A stretch of DNA of 64,000 bases from assembly GCF_964340395.1 (NCBI RefSeq), contig NC_135553.1, positions 4,582,001 to 4,646,000 of the forward strand. The letters run 5' to 3'. Source of the stretch: Glandiceps talaboti (Eukaryota; Hemichordata; Enteropneusta; Spengelidae). The translations under genes and the position numbers were made by a program. Shown piece after piece: positions 18,558-31,854 of this stretch; positions within the stretch are counted from its first letter, which is position 1, and the number at the start of each line of letters is the position of its first letter. The notes under the pieces are model-generated. The model had not been told where the DNA came from. It did no database searches and saw only the letters and a program-made list of their open reading frames with translations.

Positions 18558-18590
18558 TGTGTGTGTGTTTGAGATATGTGTGTGTGTATG
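18461..18590. repeat. (GA)n-(GT)n microsatellite
   Basis: A GA run to about 18555, followed by short GT repeats. Confidence 0.95.
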
Positions 18591-18786
18591 GATTTGAGAA
18601 TACATGTGTATAGTTCAGTGTGTCTGCTCATTATCTGAGGTAATCAATCACAAAGGTCGTAAATGACACCAAAAATATTCTTAAAAATTAACTTAATGTA
18701 CCTATGAATATATGGTAAGGAAATACATGTAACAATAATGATACATGGGGGCTCTATGAAATTGAAAACACTTGAAATACGTACAA

Positions 18787-19215
18787 TTAGGGGCGAGGTT
18801 AATAGTTCAATGTAGGATAAAAAATAATTTCTTTTAGTTAGGCCTCAGATCCCTCCACCTCCTCTTCTAACTTACTTCACCAAAATTTAAAATTGTTCCA
18901 GACAGTGCAATCATTTCAAATCAGTATGAAGTACTATGAATACAAAGCCAGTATGTAGTGAGAAAACAATAGCTTGTTTATTGACACTTTAATGTATTTT
19001 AGTGCCATGCATTTATGATAGTGAAAATTCTTCCATTTCTCATTTCTCATTTTTAAAAAAAAGAAGAAGAAATATTTCTATTTAGAGGTACAAAACAGAT
19101 TTCAATAAAAGTACAATTGACTTTGTAGGATGAGAACTAAAATGGTTCAAACCCCTCCACCCCCAAATTTTTTTTTTTTTTATCCTATATTGAACTATTG
19201 ATCTCACCTCTTAGT
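18787..19215. mobile_element. Putative MITE with about 35-50-bp terminal inverted repeats
   Basis: The left end GAGGTTAATAGTTCAATG-TAGGATAAAAAA is repeated inverted at the right end (TTTTTTATCCTA-TATTGAACTATTGATCTCACCTC). The interior is AT-rich and non-coding. Arms are about 80 percent alike by eye, so the element is old. Target duplication not resolved. Confidence 0.5.
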
Positions 19216-19875
19216 CTGACACTTTGAAGGTATGTCTTGTACAATCACTCCTCCACAACACTACATGATAAACGAAATGAAGGTAAATTTTACAATGGAA
19301 TATCTTGTCTATATCAGCAGCTATCTCAGGTAAGTACATAGTAAACAAAATTTGCACCACAACACACTTTTGATTGGCTGTTTACATATTCATCAAGAAT
19401 AAAGAGTTGCCATTGGTCAATGTGCAGGTGCACAAGCTGATACCCAACTTGATTATCAGTTATAGTAACACTCCTGTAAGTATGGTAAATCAGTGATAAA
19501 AACACTTCTTGGATGTATGAAGAGTATTTTAGCGTGATCTCTCAAACACTTGTTGTCAAAAAGAAATTCGTTCTTTCCCACCTGAAATATCTGCTTTGTT
19601 CCAGAAATGTAAATTTTATATACATATTACAAGCTGATTGGGTTGATTCACTTGAAGCCACCTTTACATGAGGTAAATACAAGCTGTTACTCCTACTGAC
19701 AGTATCAAATGTGCCATTATGTATCAGTTACATAATTTTAAAGTTACACTGTGTTAGGACGCCCTCATGCATCGACCGACTCCCTTGTACAGTAATCTAA
19801 CGGCAGACAGGGTAGGACACTGTGTCATAGCTTACAGACTAACTGTAATAGGAACTGCTACTGCAACTGTCTTTG

Positions 19876-20200
19876 CTACATAATCCTTGGTTCTTGGCAT
19901 TTGACTGATGTATGATCTCAGCACAAAGCCTTATCACTCGGCGTGACTACCACACCACCAATGTTATCTCTGTTGATCTTCTTTGCATCGAGGATGCCAT
20001 GTCATCTTGGATGACAGCATGGCAATGCTACATAATGATTCTTCAGTTCTTGGTATATACACTGATATAGGAGTGATGTATGATCTCAGCATAAAGCCTT
20101 ATCACTCGGTGTGACCATCAAGCCATCAATGTTAGACGTTATCTCTGGTGATCTTCTTTGAATTGAGGGTGCCATGTCGTCTTGGATGACAGCATCAATA
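19876..20200 (-). repeat. Partial duplication of the TECPR1 terminal exon
   Basis: The segment 20028-20200, which covers the end of the coding sequence and stop, has a diverged tandem copy at 19876-20022 in the 3' flank (shared TGATGTATGATCTCAGCA, CTTATCACTCGG and CTTGGATGACAGCAT). The copy is probably within the 3' UTR. Confidence 0.75.
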
Positions 20201-23200
20201 TCTTCCTCTTTGAAATTCAGTCCTCTAATACAGATATGTGACCATCCACCCTAGATTGGCAAAAGTCTCTTGTCATTATAAATTACAGTACACACATGGT
20301 TATGTAATACAAATAATGGACACATGGGTGATCACTCAAACTGTCATGCAAGTGCATGTGGTGATAGGTTTTCTATTTACAGAAATGTCCATTGTAGTCA
20401 GAAGAATGCCATTTTATTTACTACAGCGGCAATTGAGGTTTGAGCTAAACAAAGACTAAAGCTGTTGTTGCAGCATGTTTATATAAGCTATGGATGGATG
20501 TTTGACTCAACAGGGTGGTGTTTCTGATAGCTAGTTTTTCTCAAGTAGCCACTCACTATCTTGATCACAGGCTGGTTATATTCACACAACAGAGACACCG
20601 ATATCACTTTGTTTTACTGTACCACGTCAAACAACAATAATTTTAGTTTGTGTCTATCTTAGTCAGCCGAAACATCAATTGCCACTGTAGTATTATAGGA
20701 TGTAAATTATTTTTGACCATAATACTTTCTAGCTGAATACATGCACCAGTGACATTGTCATTTTGTGTAATTTATTTCTTCACATCCACCCATATCATCT
20801 TCACATTTTTTTGTGGCAGCGCCATAAAATATAATCGGTAAAATAAACTATGATCACACACTGATTCATTACAAAGGGATGTACTGTTTAACACTCTAAA
20901 TTATGTTTAGCTGTAACTTACCCCAATGCCTAGATCCCATGAGTTACCTGTTGGACGTTGTGGTGTTATACCTTTTCTTTGACATACTACTCCATGAGAA
21001 CCACCAACCTTTTCAGCTAGTACCCATACCTGTCGTACACAGGAGAAGGTTGATAAAGAATGAAGGGTATATCACATTAGATAAATGAATGATGCTAATG
21101 GTAAATATATCAGTACAGACTTGTACAATTTTTGTAACTGTGAAAAAAGCACACAGAAGCATGAGAAAGAAGAATACTGCATTTCAGTATGCAGATACAA
21201 AATGAAAAGACAAAATCTCTGCTGATAGCAAAAGTTTGAATTTACAAAATTGGTACATTGTGAGAGTTATTAAATTTTCAGCCATACATGAGTTAGCTTT
21301 CTTGTTCTATTTTGCCCCATTAATGAGAGGTAAAATGCTGTTACAGGTACTGAGAATAAGTCAACCTTCTTGTTCTATTTTGTCCCTCTAGCGAGAGGTA
21401 AAATAGTATGGAGAATTGTAAGGTAAACAAATTTATCACCTGGTCTTTTGGTCCAACTGAAACTTTCTGTATGTTGTTACACACATGAATCCAGCGTGTT
21501 CCTTCTGGGAAAGTTAAAGTGATGTCTTTCCGATACCATAGTCCATCTGAGGGTTAATATCAACAGGAAAAATGTTATTTAGGAATAAAGGAGACCAATG
21601 GGTGATATTTTCAATACAGTAAGACTTTTAACATGATTTACTAGATTTTTGGTCATTTTGAGTAATTCAAGAGTAAGATTGACTAATGTGTGTCATCTTT
21701 AGCTATACATGTGTTCCATTGAAGTGTTTGTGAAGTTGAATTGTGCTCTTATTGATGATTGGCTGTCTTACGAAGGAATTGCAATGTGATTACAAACTTA
21801 CTATGTATGTCTACGGCATAGACAGCACTTCCACCAGCTGATACCTGTCGTAATGATACATGTGGAGGTGGAACATGAAACCAACAATCCCCTGAAATAT
21901 ATTAATGTGATAACACAATATTGTAAAGATTAGAAAGGCTATCAACATCACACGCTGCAATTCCAAGATCAACAGAGATGAAGATATTGAACTACCTAAT
22001 ATTTACAATTGGCTGATCATACCGCCCTCTAGTGGTCAGCTGTAAAAGACATTAATGTTGAAAGGTCACATTCATTTCTAATTTACCATTCCAGAGTAAA
22101 TATATTTCACTGTCTTAAATTGTTTGTGTAAGTTGCACAGATCCTCTCAGGGGGATTGTTGCTCAGACTTATGTGGTCATGGGGACTTGGGTCCAAACAA
22201 ACAGGACAGCTTACAAACGATAGGTGGATAATGTAAATAGGAATGCATAAATGAGTAATAGAAACAAAGGCATAAAATAAACAAATATACACCAGGCTAC
22301 ATTTCCATGTTACTTTCTAGTACTTTTAGCTATGTGTACATAATTTACTAAGTCTTCTTACCTGCTATATTTTGGGGATTGACAGTATTCCTGAGATAAG
22401 CTGAGCCATCTTTGGCAATACCCCACACTCTGTAGTTACCACCAACTGATATTGATTGGAAAGGTTGATCACTGGGTACATGAAGCCAATTTCTTCCCTA
22501 AAGATAGATCAAAAGATAATTACATGTAACACCAATGTTTCATTATTTTGTTAACTTGTCCTATGAATTCACATGTCCAGCTATATCATATGTATATAAC
22601 CAATAAGCATTGATGTGGATTTTTTTCTCATTTTTTCTCTGTCATTATGTACTGTTGGTAAACTAACAAGTACCAGTATGTGAATAACTCTCAATACATA
22701 CACAGGAGCAAAACACTGGATTTGTAAGTGAGAAATGTGTTTCTGTCTGAAATATGGATATTTACTATCAATTTTGTGTTTGATGTGTCAACTTAATTTT
22801 CTAATTTAATATCAACTTCCTAATTCTGTGAATAATGACATGTCTGTATTTGATGATTTTCCCCACTTGGTAATCTGTACAACTCTAACGTATCTGACAT
22901 TGTCATTTTACTTCCATTTGATCTACACTAGTTTATTTTTACTCAATAATTTTATAATCCAGTGATCAGCATTTCTGTTTATACAGTAATAATTATACCA
23001 AACAAGATTGATTTTGATTTTAATTATACCAGCAGTGAACCATACAACACATGAAGTATTTTGAGCATTCTATACAGGGTTAGTGCATGCAGTCAATAGG
23101 CACAAAATACTCAGCTAAGTCATAGCAAAACGCCTTTCATAACATCATTGCGTGGATTTCAAAACTGCACTAACCTGGGGGTTCCGTCTGGTTACCCCTT

Positions 23201-26200
23201 CCCTTGTTACCACATCCCCATTTGCAGCAATTGCCCACAATGCAATGGGCCCACGGTCATTCTCATTTGCATCTACTTGTAAAGATACATCAGTTAGTGA
23301 TAAAGGAGGTAGTTCCAGCCATGGACCAGTTGTAAATAATTTACATTTCCTAAAATAAATGCAAACAAAATAAATTTATCAATAAATTTATGATCATTGA
23401 TGTCACCATATCAAACAACCTGAACAATTTCCTATTAATGAGTACTCTAGATAGCTGCTGAGACCCGATCGGGCTATCAAACCTGCTTACTTTAAAATGA
23501 TTGAAGGTTGCCACTGAGGGCACTAGCCCAGACAGCGGTACTCTCACTTTTCAGCTTTATTAGGCAACCCCTAAAGAGAAGATCCAAGGTCTTGCTACTA
23601 GACTAATTAATGGTATGATATGATATGATATGATGTGATATGATATGATATGATATGATATGATATGATATGATATGATATGATATATGATATGATATGA
23701 TATGATATAATATAATATGACATGATATGATATGATATGATAAAACAGATTATAGTGCCTAGTATCTATTGGTAATAATCACTGGCACTTTACAGATAGC
23801 ACCAGTCAGTCATAGTTTAGATCCCTAAAAAAGTGCAAACTCAATGCAGTCTTCCAATACTACATGTAGTAGGTACAGTATGGTACATGGATAACAAATA
23901 TGAGTTTTACCTATATATGTACATGTGTTTTTACAACATGGGGAAACAACAGTATTAAACTTATGCTGAAAGAAAATATAACAACAAAGTGTGGTATTGT
24001 ACATTAGATAATATATAGGGAATATTCAACCATTTGAAAATAGGTGATGTTTTAATCTATTCAAGACTTGAGTTTCAAAATTTACATGTTTCATAGGAAT
24101 TTTGTCAATCAGTGGACATCATTTCCTCCAAAATCTTGATGAATTGTAACCACAGATATTGGGGAGAAAAGATGCACCATGTATCATACATAGGTGTGTG
24201 TTTTTACCTGACCCATCTTCTCCGCCTGACATAGTCCTTCCATTTCTTGTCTTTGTGATACCAGCTGAGTAGAGAGAAATGGCCAAATATCAATAAGAGG
24301 GTATTGTTGACAAAGTCTATCATTTTTTATATTCTCTGTATACCAGATTGAGGTCAGTCTATAATGAACAATGTCATAATGATATTATATATATACTGTG
24401 TATCAGAGATACAGCATCATGTGAGATATATTAAATATAACAAAGTTATCTATAGGATAGACTATTGCACAATAGAAGCAGCAGCATTTGTTATATAAAA
24501 GTGTCACATTGTTAAGGTGGTGCGGTCACCATGTGATGGGCTGGGTGGGGTGATGGAGAAGAAAAATTACAGATCAATAGTTTTGCGTATTTTCATTTAC
24601 CTAATTTGATACGGTGAACAGACAAACTAAGGAAAGTTGTTTGTATTGTTATGCTTTCCAATCAAAACATATATACCCACATTCTTATAAATATTAACTG
24701 ATGAAAATACATACCCATGGAAGTCATTTGCATGCTTATATATATTGACCAATGAAAATACCTACCCATGGAAGTCATTTGCATGCTTATATATATTGAC
24801 CAATGAAAATACCTACCCAGGGAAGTCATTTGCATACTGCCAACCTTCTTGATCTGTGCCACCTTCTAAAGTGTAATCCACCGTCCAATCATTGATCTGT
24901 TTTATAGCAAGTACACAAATAAAACATTATATTCTAGCAGGGAATTCATATTTACACTTACATTTCAAAACTTAAATAATAAATCCATTTGTTGAATTCT
25001 TTGCATACTCATACCCTTCTTTTCCATGCTTTTCTTTTGTGCTTTAAATTTGCATCAAGCAATATCTTAAAATTATCAATATCTATGTAAAACATATTAT
25101 TTTACAGTTTATTTCAAGTAGTTGAAATAGTTCTTATGGAATTAAAAAAAATCCTGTGCAGTGTAGCATAATTACATGTAACTCTTGAAGATGACCGGAA
25201 TGGTGCTGTAAAACTAAAATTGAACTTACCCACTGCCAGTGAGGAGATGGCAGTTTTACTTGATTGGAATCATCTTGAAGTGCTGACACTTTGTTCTTGA
25301 AAAACATCTCCCCAAGGAAGCCCCTGATAAGAGTCAAACAAACAAAGTAATTCAACAGAGAGTAATCAATTAGTAGAAATCAACCAAGATATACAAAGGT
25401 ATGGAAATTTTGAAATTTAAATAGTTACTACTTGTCAATGAATTCATATAGATGATTCTGTCTCTGTTTGGTACATGGTTGGGGTGGGTGTGTATGAAGC
25501 AGGGGTAGGGTCGGGGTGGGAACAAAGTATGTTTTACCAGTCAGTATATCCCTGTGTAGGATTCTATTCCTGTGTTTGGTTTATGATGGGGATGGGTATA
25601 TGGTTAAGGTGGATGACTGTGTGCTTGTAGGATTGGGTTGGGTTGGGTTGGATTGGGGTGGGTGCATGTTTAGCTTAGGTGATCAGGGGCAAAGTAGGGG
25701 TACTTACCTGTCAGTAAATCCCTGTATTGGGTTCCATCTCTGTGTTTGGTACATGGTTAATTCCTGGCAGTCTGTCTGTTTCTGTATCCCTGTAGCACCT
25801 AGCCAATCACATAAGACATATATGTATCAGTCTAGTTACTTTTTTGTTTACAATCTAAATCCTATGTATAATAGAGTGAAAATTTAAATCTTATAATATA
25901 TTCATTGATAAGCATAAATCCAATCACTCAAGATTGAAAGTGACGTGTGGAGAATTGAATTGCCCTTCGATAACAAACCTGTCTAGACTTATAGGGAACT
26001 TTAGGAAAGAGTGGACAAATAATGGTTTTAGTAGTTAGAGGACTTGGTTTGTAATATTACTGATTCAGTCCTCACTACTGCAGTCTACTTCTTATTTGAA
26101 TCTCGACAGTGTTCCTGTCAACCAAGATGTATAAATGGGCACCTGGCAGGATGGAGATTGTCATATGTGAAGGATTTCTATCCTGTAAGGATTAACTTAA

Positions 26201-28062
26201 TCAACAGCAGATTGAATATGAATTACAAGGGGGTGGAGAAGTATTATATCTGTGGGGTAATCATTGTTTAGCATAACTTTTAATGAAATATTAATGTGGA
26301 AGGTGTAATATACAAATTAATTACAGAATGTTATTAAATGGATCTGAAACATAAGATTTTCTTTTCACTTCCCCAATAATGTATGCATTTTGTAGGAGTA
26401 TGAATGAAATTCATTTTATCATAAAAACTTCTGTATATATATATAGTACCTTTAAATGGGCCTCCACCATAGCCTCCAGTGTATACCCATACAGTATGAT
26501 CATACCCAATGCCCCATACCACACCAGCTGGACAACACTCTGTTACCAACATGTGACCACCTATTTGATGCCAGTACCTAATATGCAGTACACACAACAG
26601 AATTATGTTAGCAAGTTAACAACACAACTGTGGATAAAACTTTTAAAATCATTACTTTTCTGGTTCTTAGCAACAGTAAAGTTGGTAAATTATCAATTAA
26701 AGTTGTATGAATGATTTCTATAATTACCAAGCCGAAGGTAATTCCTAAAATAATCACTATGATCACATTTCACTATGATCAATGTCTCTAAACTTTCTTT
26801 CTTTTTTCCCATTTTTTATATTTGTTTAATCATTGCTCCTTAAATTTCCAATTCATCACCATTGCAAGTCTAAACTTGACTTTGTTAGAATTTTGTTCAG
26901 TTGACTAATTTATTGAAATGCCATCTACCTAGATTTGTGAGCCTAGAACTACATAATTTTGGTTATAAATCTACTTTTTCGGCTTTGATCATGGTTCACT
27001 ATTAGGAGGGGTGACAAGGATAATAGTGAGGGACTCACAGGTTATTACACTGCACAGTTTCAATATCAGGCTGTGGTACATGGAAGAAGACATCCCCATG
27101 ACATGTAGTTGACCAGACTGCCCGACTTGAAGGAGCTCCATCTAAACCTCTGACATCACAACAACTCATGCTGATGGCTGATATCTGTGGATAAAGTCAA
27201 AGATAAACTCATTAGGTTGTGGTCTACGAATCTATTGCCACAGCTTACAAAAGTAGGCAGACCTGATGGCAGAGTCCTAAATGTGTTTGTAAGTCGAAAT
27301 TTAAATTTCAAGCTGGAATAAATGTACACATAAACAAAGTTACTGTTAGTGTAATGCATCAGTAATCTTGTTATTAGATTCACTCACTGACCTACTACGG
27401 CTGGGGATGTACAAAAGATGTACAAGTATTATCTTTATAGACAACACATTTTAGAAGTACCCTGAGGTCTGACATTCAATACTTAACTATCAATGTAGTT
27501 TACAAGCATGGAAACCTTCATAACTGTGACCTCAGTAAGGAGTTGGGACAGTTTGGATTTATTGAGAACTTGAATGCTTTGATAATTATACCCAACTTAA
27601 AGACACCTATGAGAAGTGTCCTGAAACTATCTAAATGAGGTCTCATGAAACTGCCCTGTGTGTGAGTACAACTCTCTCCATATAGTTTACTGTCCAGATT
27701 CTATGTATATATGAAAAACTGTCAAAGTTAAGGTTGGAGCTATATTAAAATGCCTACAGTTACCAGCAGATGCCGTCATGTAAATGGGGGGGGGGGGGGG
27801 GGTGACAGCTACAAGAATTTACTTACCCAGTCTTCCATTTCCTCATAGGAGTTAGCACCAATCAACAGTGGTACTCTACGAGCTGTTCTCTTGGCTGTGA
27901 TCAATGCAAATGTTGACTTGCTCTGTCTTGTATCTGGACTTGTAACTTGTAGTACGCATGTAATCTCACTAAGGGATAGCTGGACATGCTGGAATTGATT
28001 ATAGAATAGAAATATATGAGAACTGAAGTTGCCTTGCTGTTTCAATCATGAGACACAATGTT

Positions 28063-28134
<72 letters not shown>

Positions 28135-31100
28135 CAAATGCAAAAAAAAATTACAGAGGTGCCATGCATAGTGGGGTTGTAGAAGTAGATAAGTTACAAT
28201 TGAAGACATTGAAATCATCAAGTTCATAAGTAATAACTTACGCAGAAACCTATTTGTAATGCACTGTTAAAGAATATCAATGTTTTATGACTTTACAATG
28301 TGAATTGGGTAAAGGATCCTGCTGTGCAGTGTGCGGCGCCCTCTAATGATAGCCAAATTTTGTTGTTTTGAGTCAAAATTATAAAAAATGGCATTTCTTG
28401 TGAGTCACTACATAGTAAGAGATAGGGAAACACCAAATTTTGGTGTGTCACTAGAAAGTGTGTGGTGTCAGTGGTGCGTCAAATTGGCTCACTGGTCACA
28501 CGACTGTTGTGTGTGTTCTGTCTCTGTTATTGTTAGTCTAGAATTAGATTGTGTCTATCGTTGTGTTAAAAACATCATTTCTCATGACTCTCTTGTAATG
28601 ATTATTTAATTCACATATCATATGACTCATTCTTAAGCTATCTTGTTTGTTAAACTGAACAGACACCCTGCCATCTTACGCTAAAAATTTGGAGTTTTCA
28701 AATTCATAATTATGTACTGCAAATTCCAGTAATATTGATATCTTCCTACCTTTTGTTTTCCATGGTGTCTGTAGAAGACTGAGAAAGTGGAATCATCTAA
28801 CTTTCTTTTACTTCCTTGTTCTAATTCTATATTGCAATCATACCATTTATGTGGTCTGTGTTCACGCCACCATAACATACGACCTCGTTTCACCCACGAT
28901 GTCTGTAATCAAATAACATTATGCTAAGAAATGTTGAGCCAAATTGTTCGTTTTTTTTCTTCTGGAAAATAAATTGATCAAACTGTCTTATAATGCATAT
29001 CCAGTCAAGTGATAGTTGGGGTTGTCGGTGGCCGAGCGGTTAGCTCGTACGCCTCTTACATCTGCAGTCTGGGTTCGAACCCGCAAGGTGTTGGCTGGGT
29101 TTGATTAAAAAATTTAACCAGGTCTGTATGTAAGAATGGTGATGCTTAGTTTGACCCTGCCGAACAACGCAGGTTTTCCCAGGGCACTTCGGTTTCCTCC
29201 TGCTTCTTCAACACTAGGGCACTAGGGCGCTGCTCTTGTGGCAACCATTCAACAAATTTCCGAATTTATTTGGACGAATAAAGATTATTATTATAGTTTG
29301 ACATTATATAGAAATGCCCTTGGAGATTCATGAACTGGATTCACAAAATATAATATGTCGTTCAAATGCAAATAAAAAGAGTTTTAATTTTAACCAAGTC
29401 ATAGGCGACATTATTCCAAGATTAACATATTGTCTTTATAACCACATTCTTACATACAATACATACCGTTTCTATGGCATGTTCATAGTTCTTAAAATTC
29501 TCCACTTCTTGTTGTTGTCTCCTCTGTAATTGTCTTTGTATATTTTGTCTCCACTCACCATGGGCAATCTTTCTTCTGTAAATAGCTGATAGACTCCTAC
29601 CTGTGATGAGAGTCAATAAATATATGAATATTAAAAATCTTTGAATGGTTTCAGATTGACAAAAGTCAAATTCTTCGTCTTCAATCTTTTATAAACCATA
29701 ACTGGGCATACTAACTAAGCATCACAAGTTAATTATTTTACAATCCAACAGTGTGAAATGAAAGAGAGTCTTATAACAATCTTGAACCCCAATAGGAGAA
29801 ACCAGCAGTAGAAATTTCAATTTCAAAAAGATAAAAAAATTATCCTTCTTGTTTTTGCTAAAACATAATATGTTATCACTGCAGGATGATCTCAATATAT
29901 GACCTACAAATTACCCAGGGATTACCTCCACATGTTACAGAAATAGTTAATAAGTGCAGACATTCACAGTTGACATTAGAAACTCATTTGCAAGTATGCA
30001 AGGATTTCAACACTGAACGCTAAATTTTTTTTTTAACTGCTTGTGTGTTATAACCCATGTAAGTCATGTGATCTATCAGTTTTGGTGATTTAAACACAGG
30101 TCAGAAGACAACAATGGAAATAAGTTGTTAAAAGTATTTTGTGTAATCCTCGGCAAAGGTATTCAGTGATGTATCTGTTTTGTCTGTCCTGCGAACGTGA
30201 TAGCTGTATATCCGTTTTAGTTTGTGGTTTTCGGAATATTTTTATGGCAAGTCAAATCAAATTGAATCTTTTTTTTTTTTTTTACCTCTGACTGTATTTA
30301 ATTCTGATGATGATTTAGGCTGAGCGAACCACTGTGGTAACATTCCTGGATTGACCACACAACCTCCTCCACTGACACTGACCCATGATATTTCACCACG
30401 ATTATAATGTTGACACAGGTCACTCAGACTGTGATGAAAACTATTCATGCAAACAGATGATTCCTCTGTCTCTGATTGTCCTGAGGCAGTATTCTCTTGA
30501 CTAAAATCTGAATTCTTCGGATTTGAAGTGTAAATATTAGTTTCTGTTCCTTCAATTGAATCTGTGATAGTTTCCGTGTCTGTATCACTGCATGAGCTAG
30601 CACCTTTCTTGAAGGATACTGTAGCCATTCCTGAGTGAACTCTGACCTTATCCTCTCCTTTATCTTTGACCTTTGACTCCTCTTCAATATCATAGTCATT
30701 TACAAAGTCAATAATTGTGTCTGAATATTCTGATGAGTAACTGCTCTGTGAGCTAAAATTATGGCGAATTTTATCAGTATTTGTAACTTTGAAATCTTTT
30801 TCTGAACTATTTACTTCTTTGTCATGGGAGTCATTGTTTGAGAAATTACTATTTTCTTGGACGGCAGTTTGTTCTTTTGAATCACACTCTCTGGAAGATT
30901 GGTGCCTGTCTTGTGACGGGGCTGTAAAAACATTTGAGCTTTCATTATCAGGGAAATCACTAGTCCTTGTATCCCAATATGACTTGAACTCTGACTGTGA
31001 ACTTGACCTTCGTCTTGGTCGAGTGCCTTCTAAAGTATCAGTACCGCCTCTCTGTTTAGCATCAACAACCTCTTCAAGACTCATAAAGAATTTGACTGTC

Positions 31101-31665
31101 TTTTCAGTAATGTCACCACTTCTGTCACCATCATTATTATCAGTTGACGAGACACTGGGTAGCTTCATCTCTCTACTGTCGTCATCACTAGAACTTGGTG
31201 CATACAACTGATTACCACTAAGAGACTCTATCAGTCCCTGTGTGAATTCAGCTTGTTGATTTTCATTGATCTCTGACATAGATATGGAGTGGAGTAATGA
31301 GGCTAGACTAGTGGCACTACTGTGTGGGAGGGCTTCACTCAAGTCTTTTTCTTTACATTCTATAACTTTCCATGTCTTTCCGTAGGGTTCACTAGGAGTC
31401 ACACCTCTCCTAAAATACACAGTTTTGTTGTCATCATTTCCAAGGGCCCAAACCTGAAAAGATAATAAGAACTCCCATGTTAAGTTTATTAACATACAAT
31501 TGTAGAACAGTCATACAGATTTATAAGACTGCTGCAAAAGTTAATCAAATTATGGAGAAGGGTGATTTGACATTGTACGTCAAAAACAGGTATACATGTA
31601 GTGTACATTAAACATAATCTACAGATATTTGTGAATCTATGTGAATGAATGAATGAATGACTGAA

Positions 31666-31696
<31 letters not shown>

Positions 31697-31776
31697 TGTA
31701 TGTATGTATGTATGTATGTATGTATGTATGTATGTATGTATGTATGTATGTATGTATGTATGTATGTATGTATGTA

Positions 31777-31854
<78 letters not shown>

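Larger units (their letters stand above)
14870..18780. other. Intergenic region downstream of sulfotransferase B
   Basis: Apart from the 3' end of gene B (poly(A) signal 15101), the dispersed repeat at 16892 and a (GA)n tract, I see nothing that supports a gene. Open frames are short and lack splice-consistent partners. Confidence 0.5.

Noticed and set aside
24662-24862. 66-codon minus-strand frame with repeated MQMTSMGRYFHW
   Set aside because: It is an out-of-frame reading of the 51-bp donor duplication; the exon 16 frame differs and stops at the donor.
29023-29110. Functional tRNA gene
   Set aside because: Boxes A and B are present but the acceptor stem does not close and a SINE body follows; the same holds at 62821.
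30789-31211. 140-codon plus-strand frame within TECPR1 exon 8
   Set aside because: It is a shadow of the Ser-rich sense exon, with no homology recognised.
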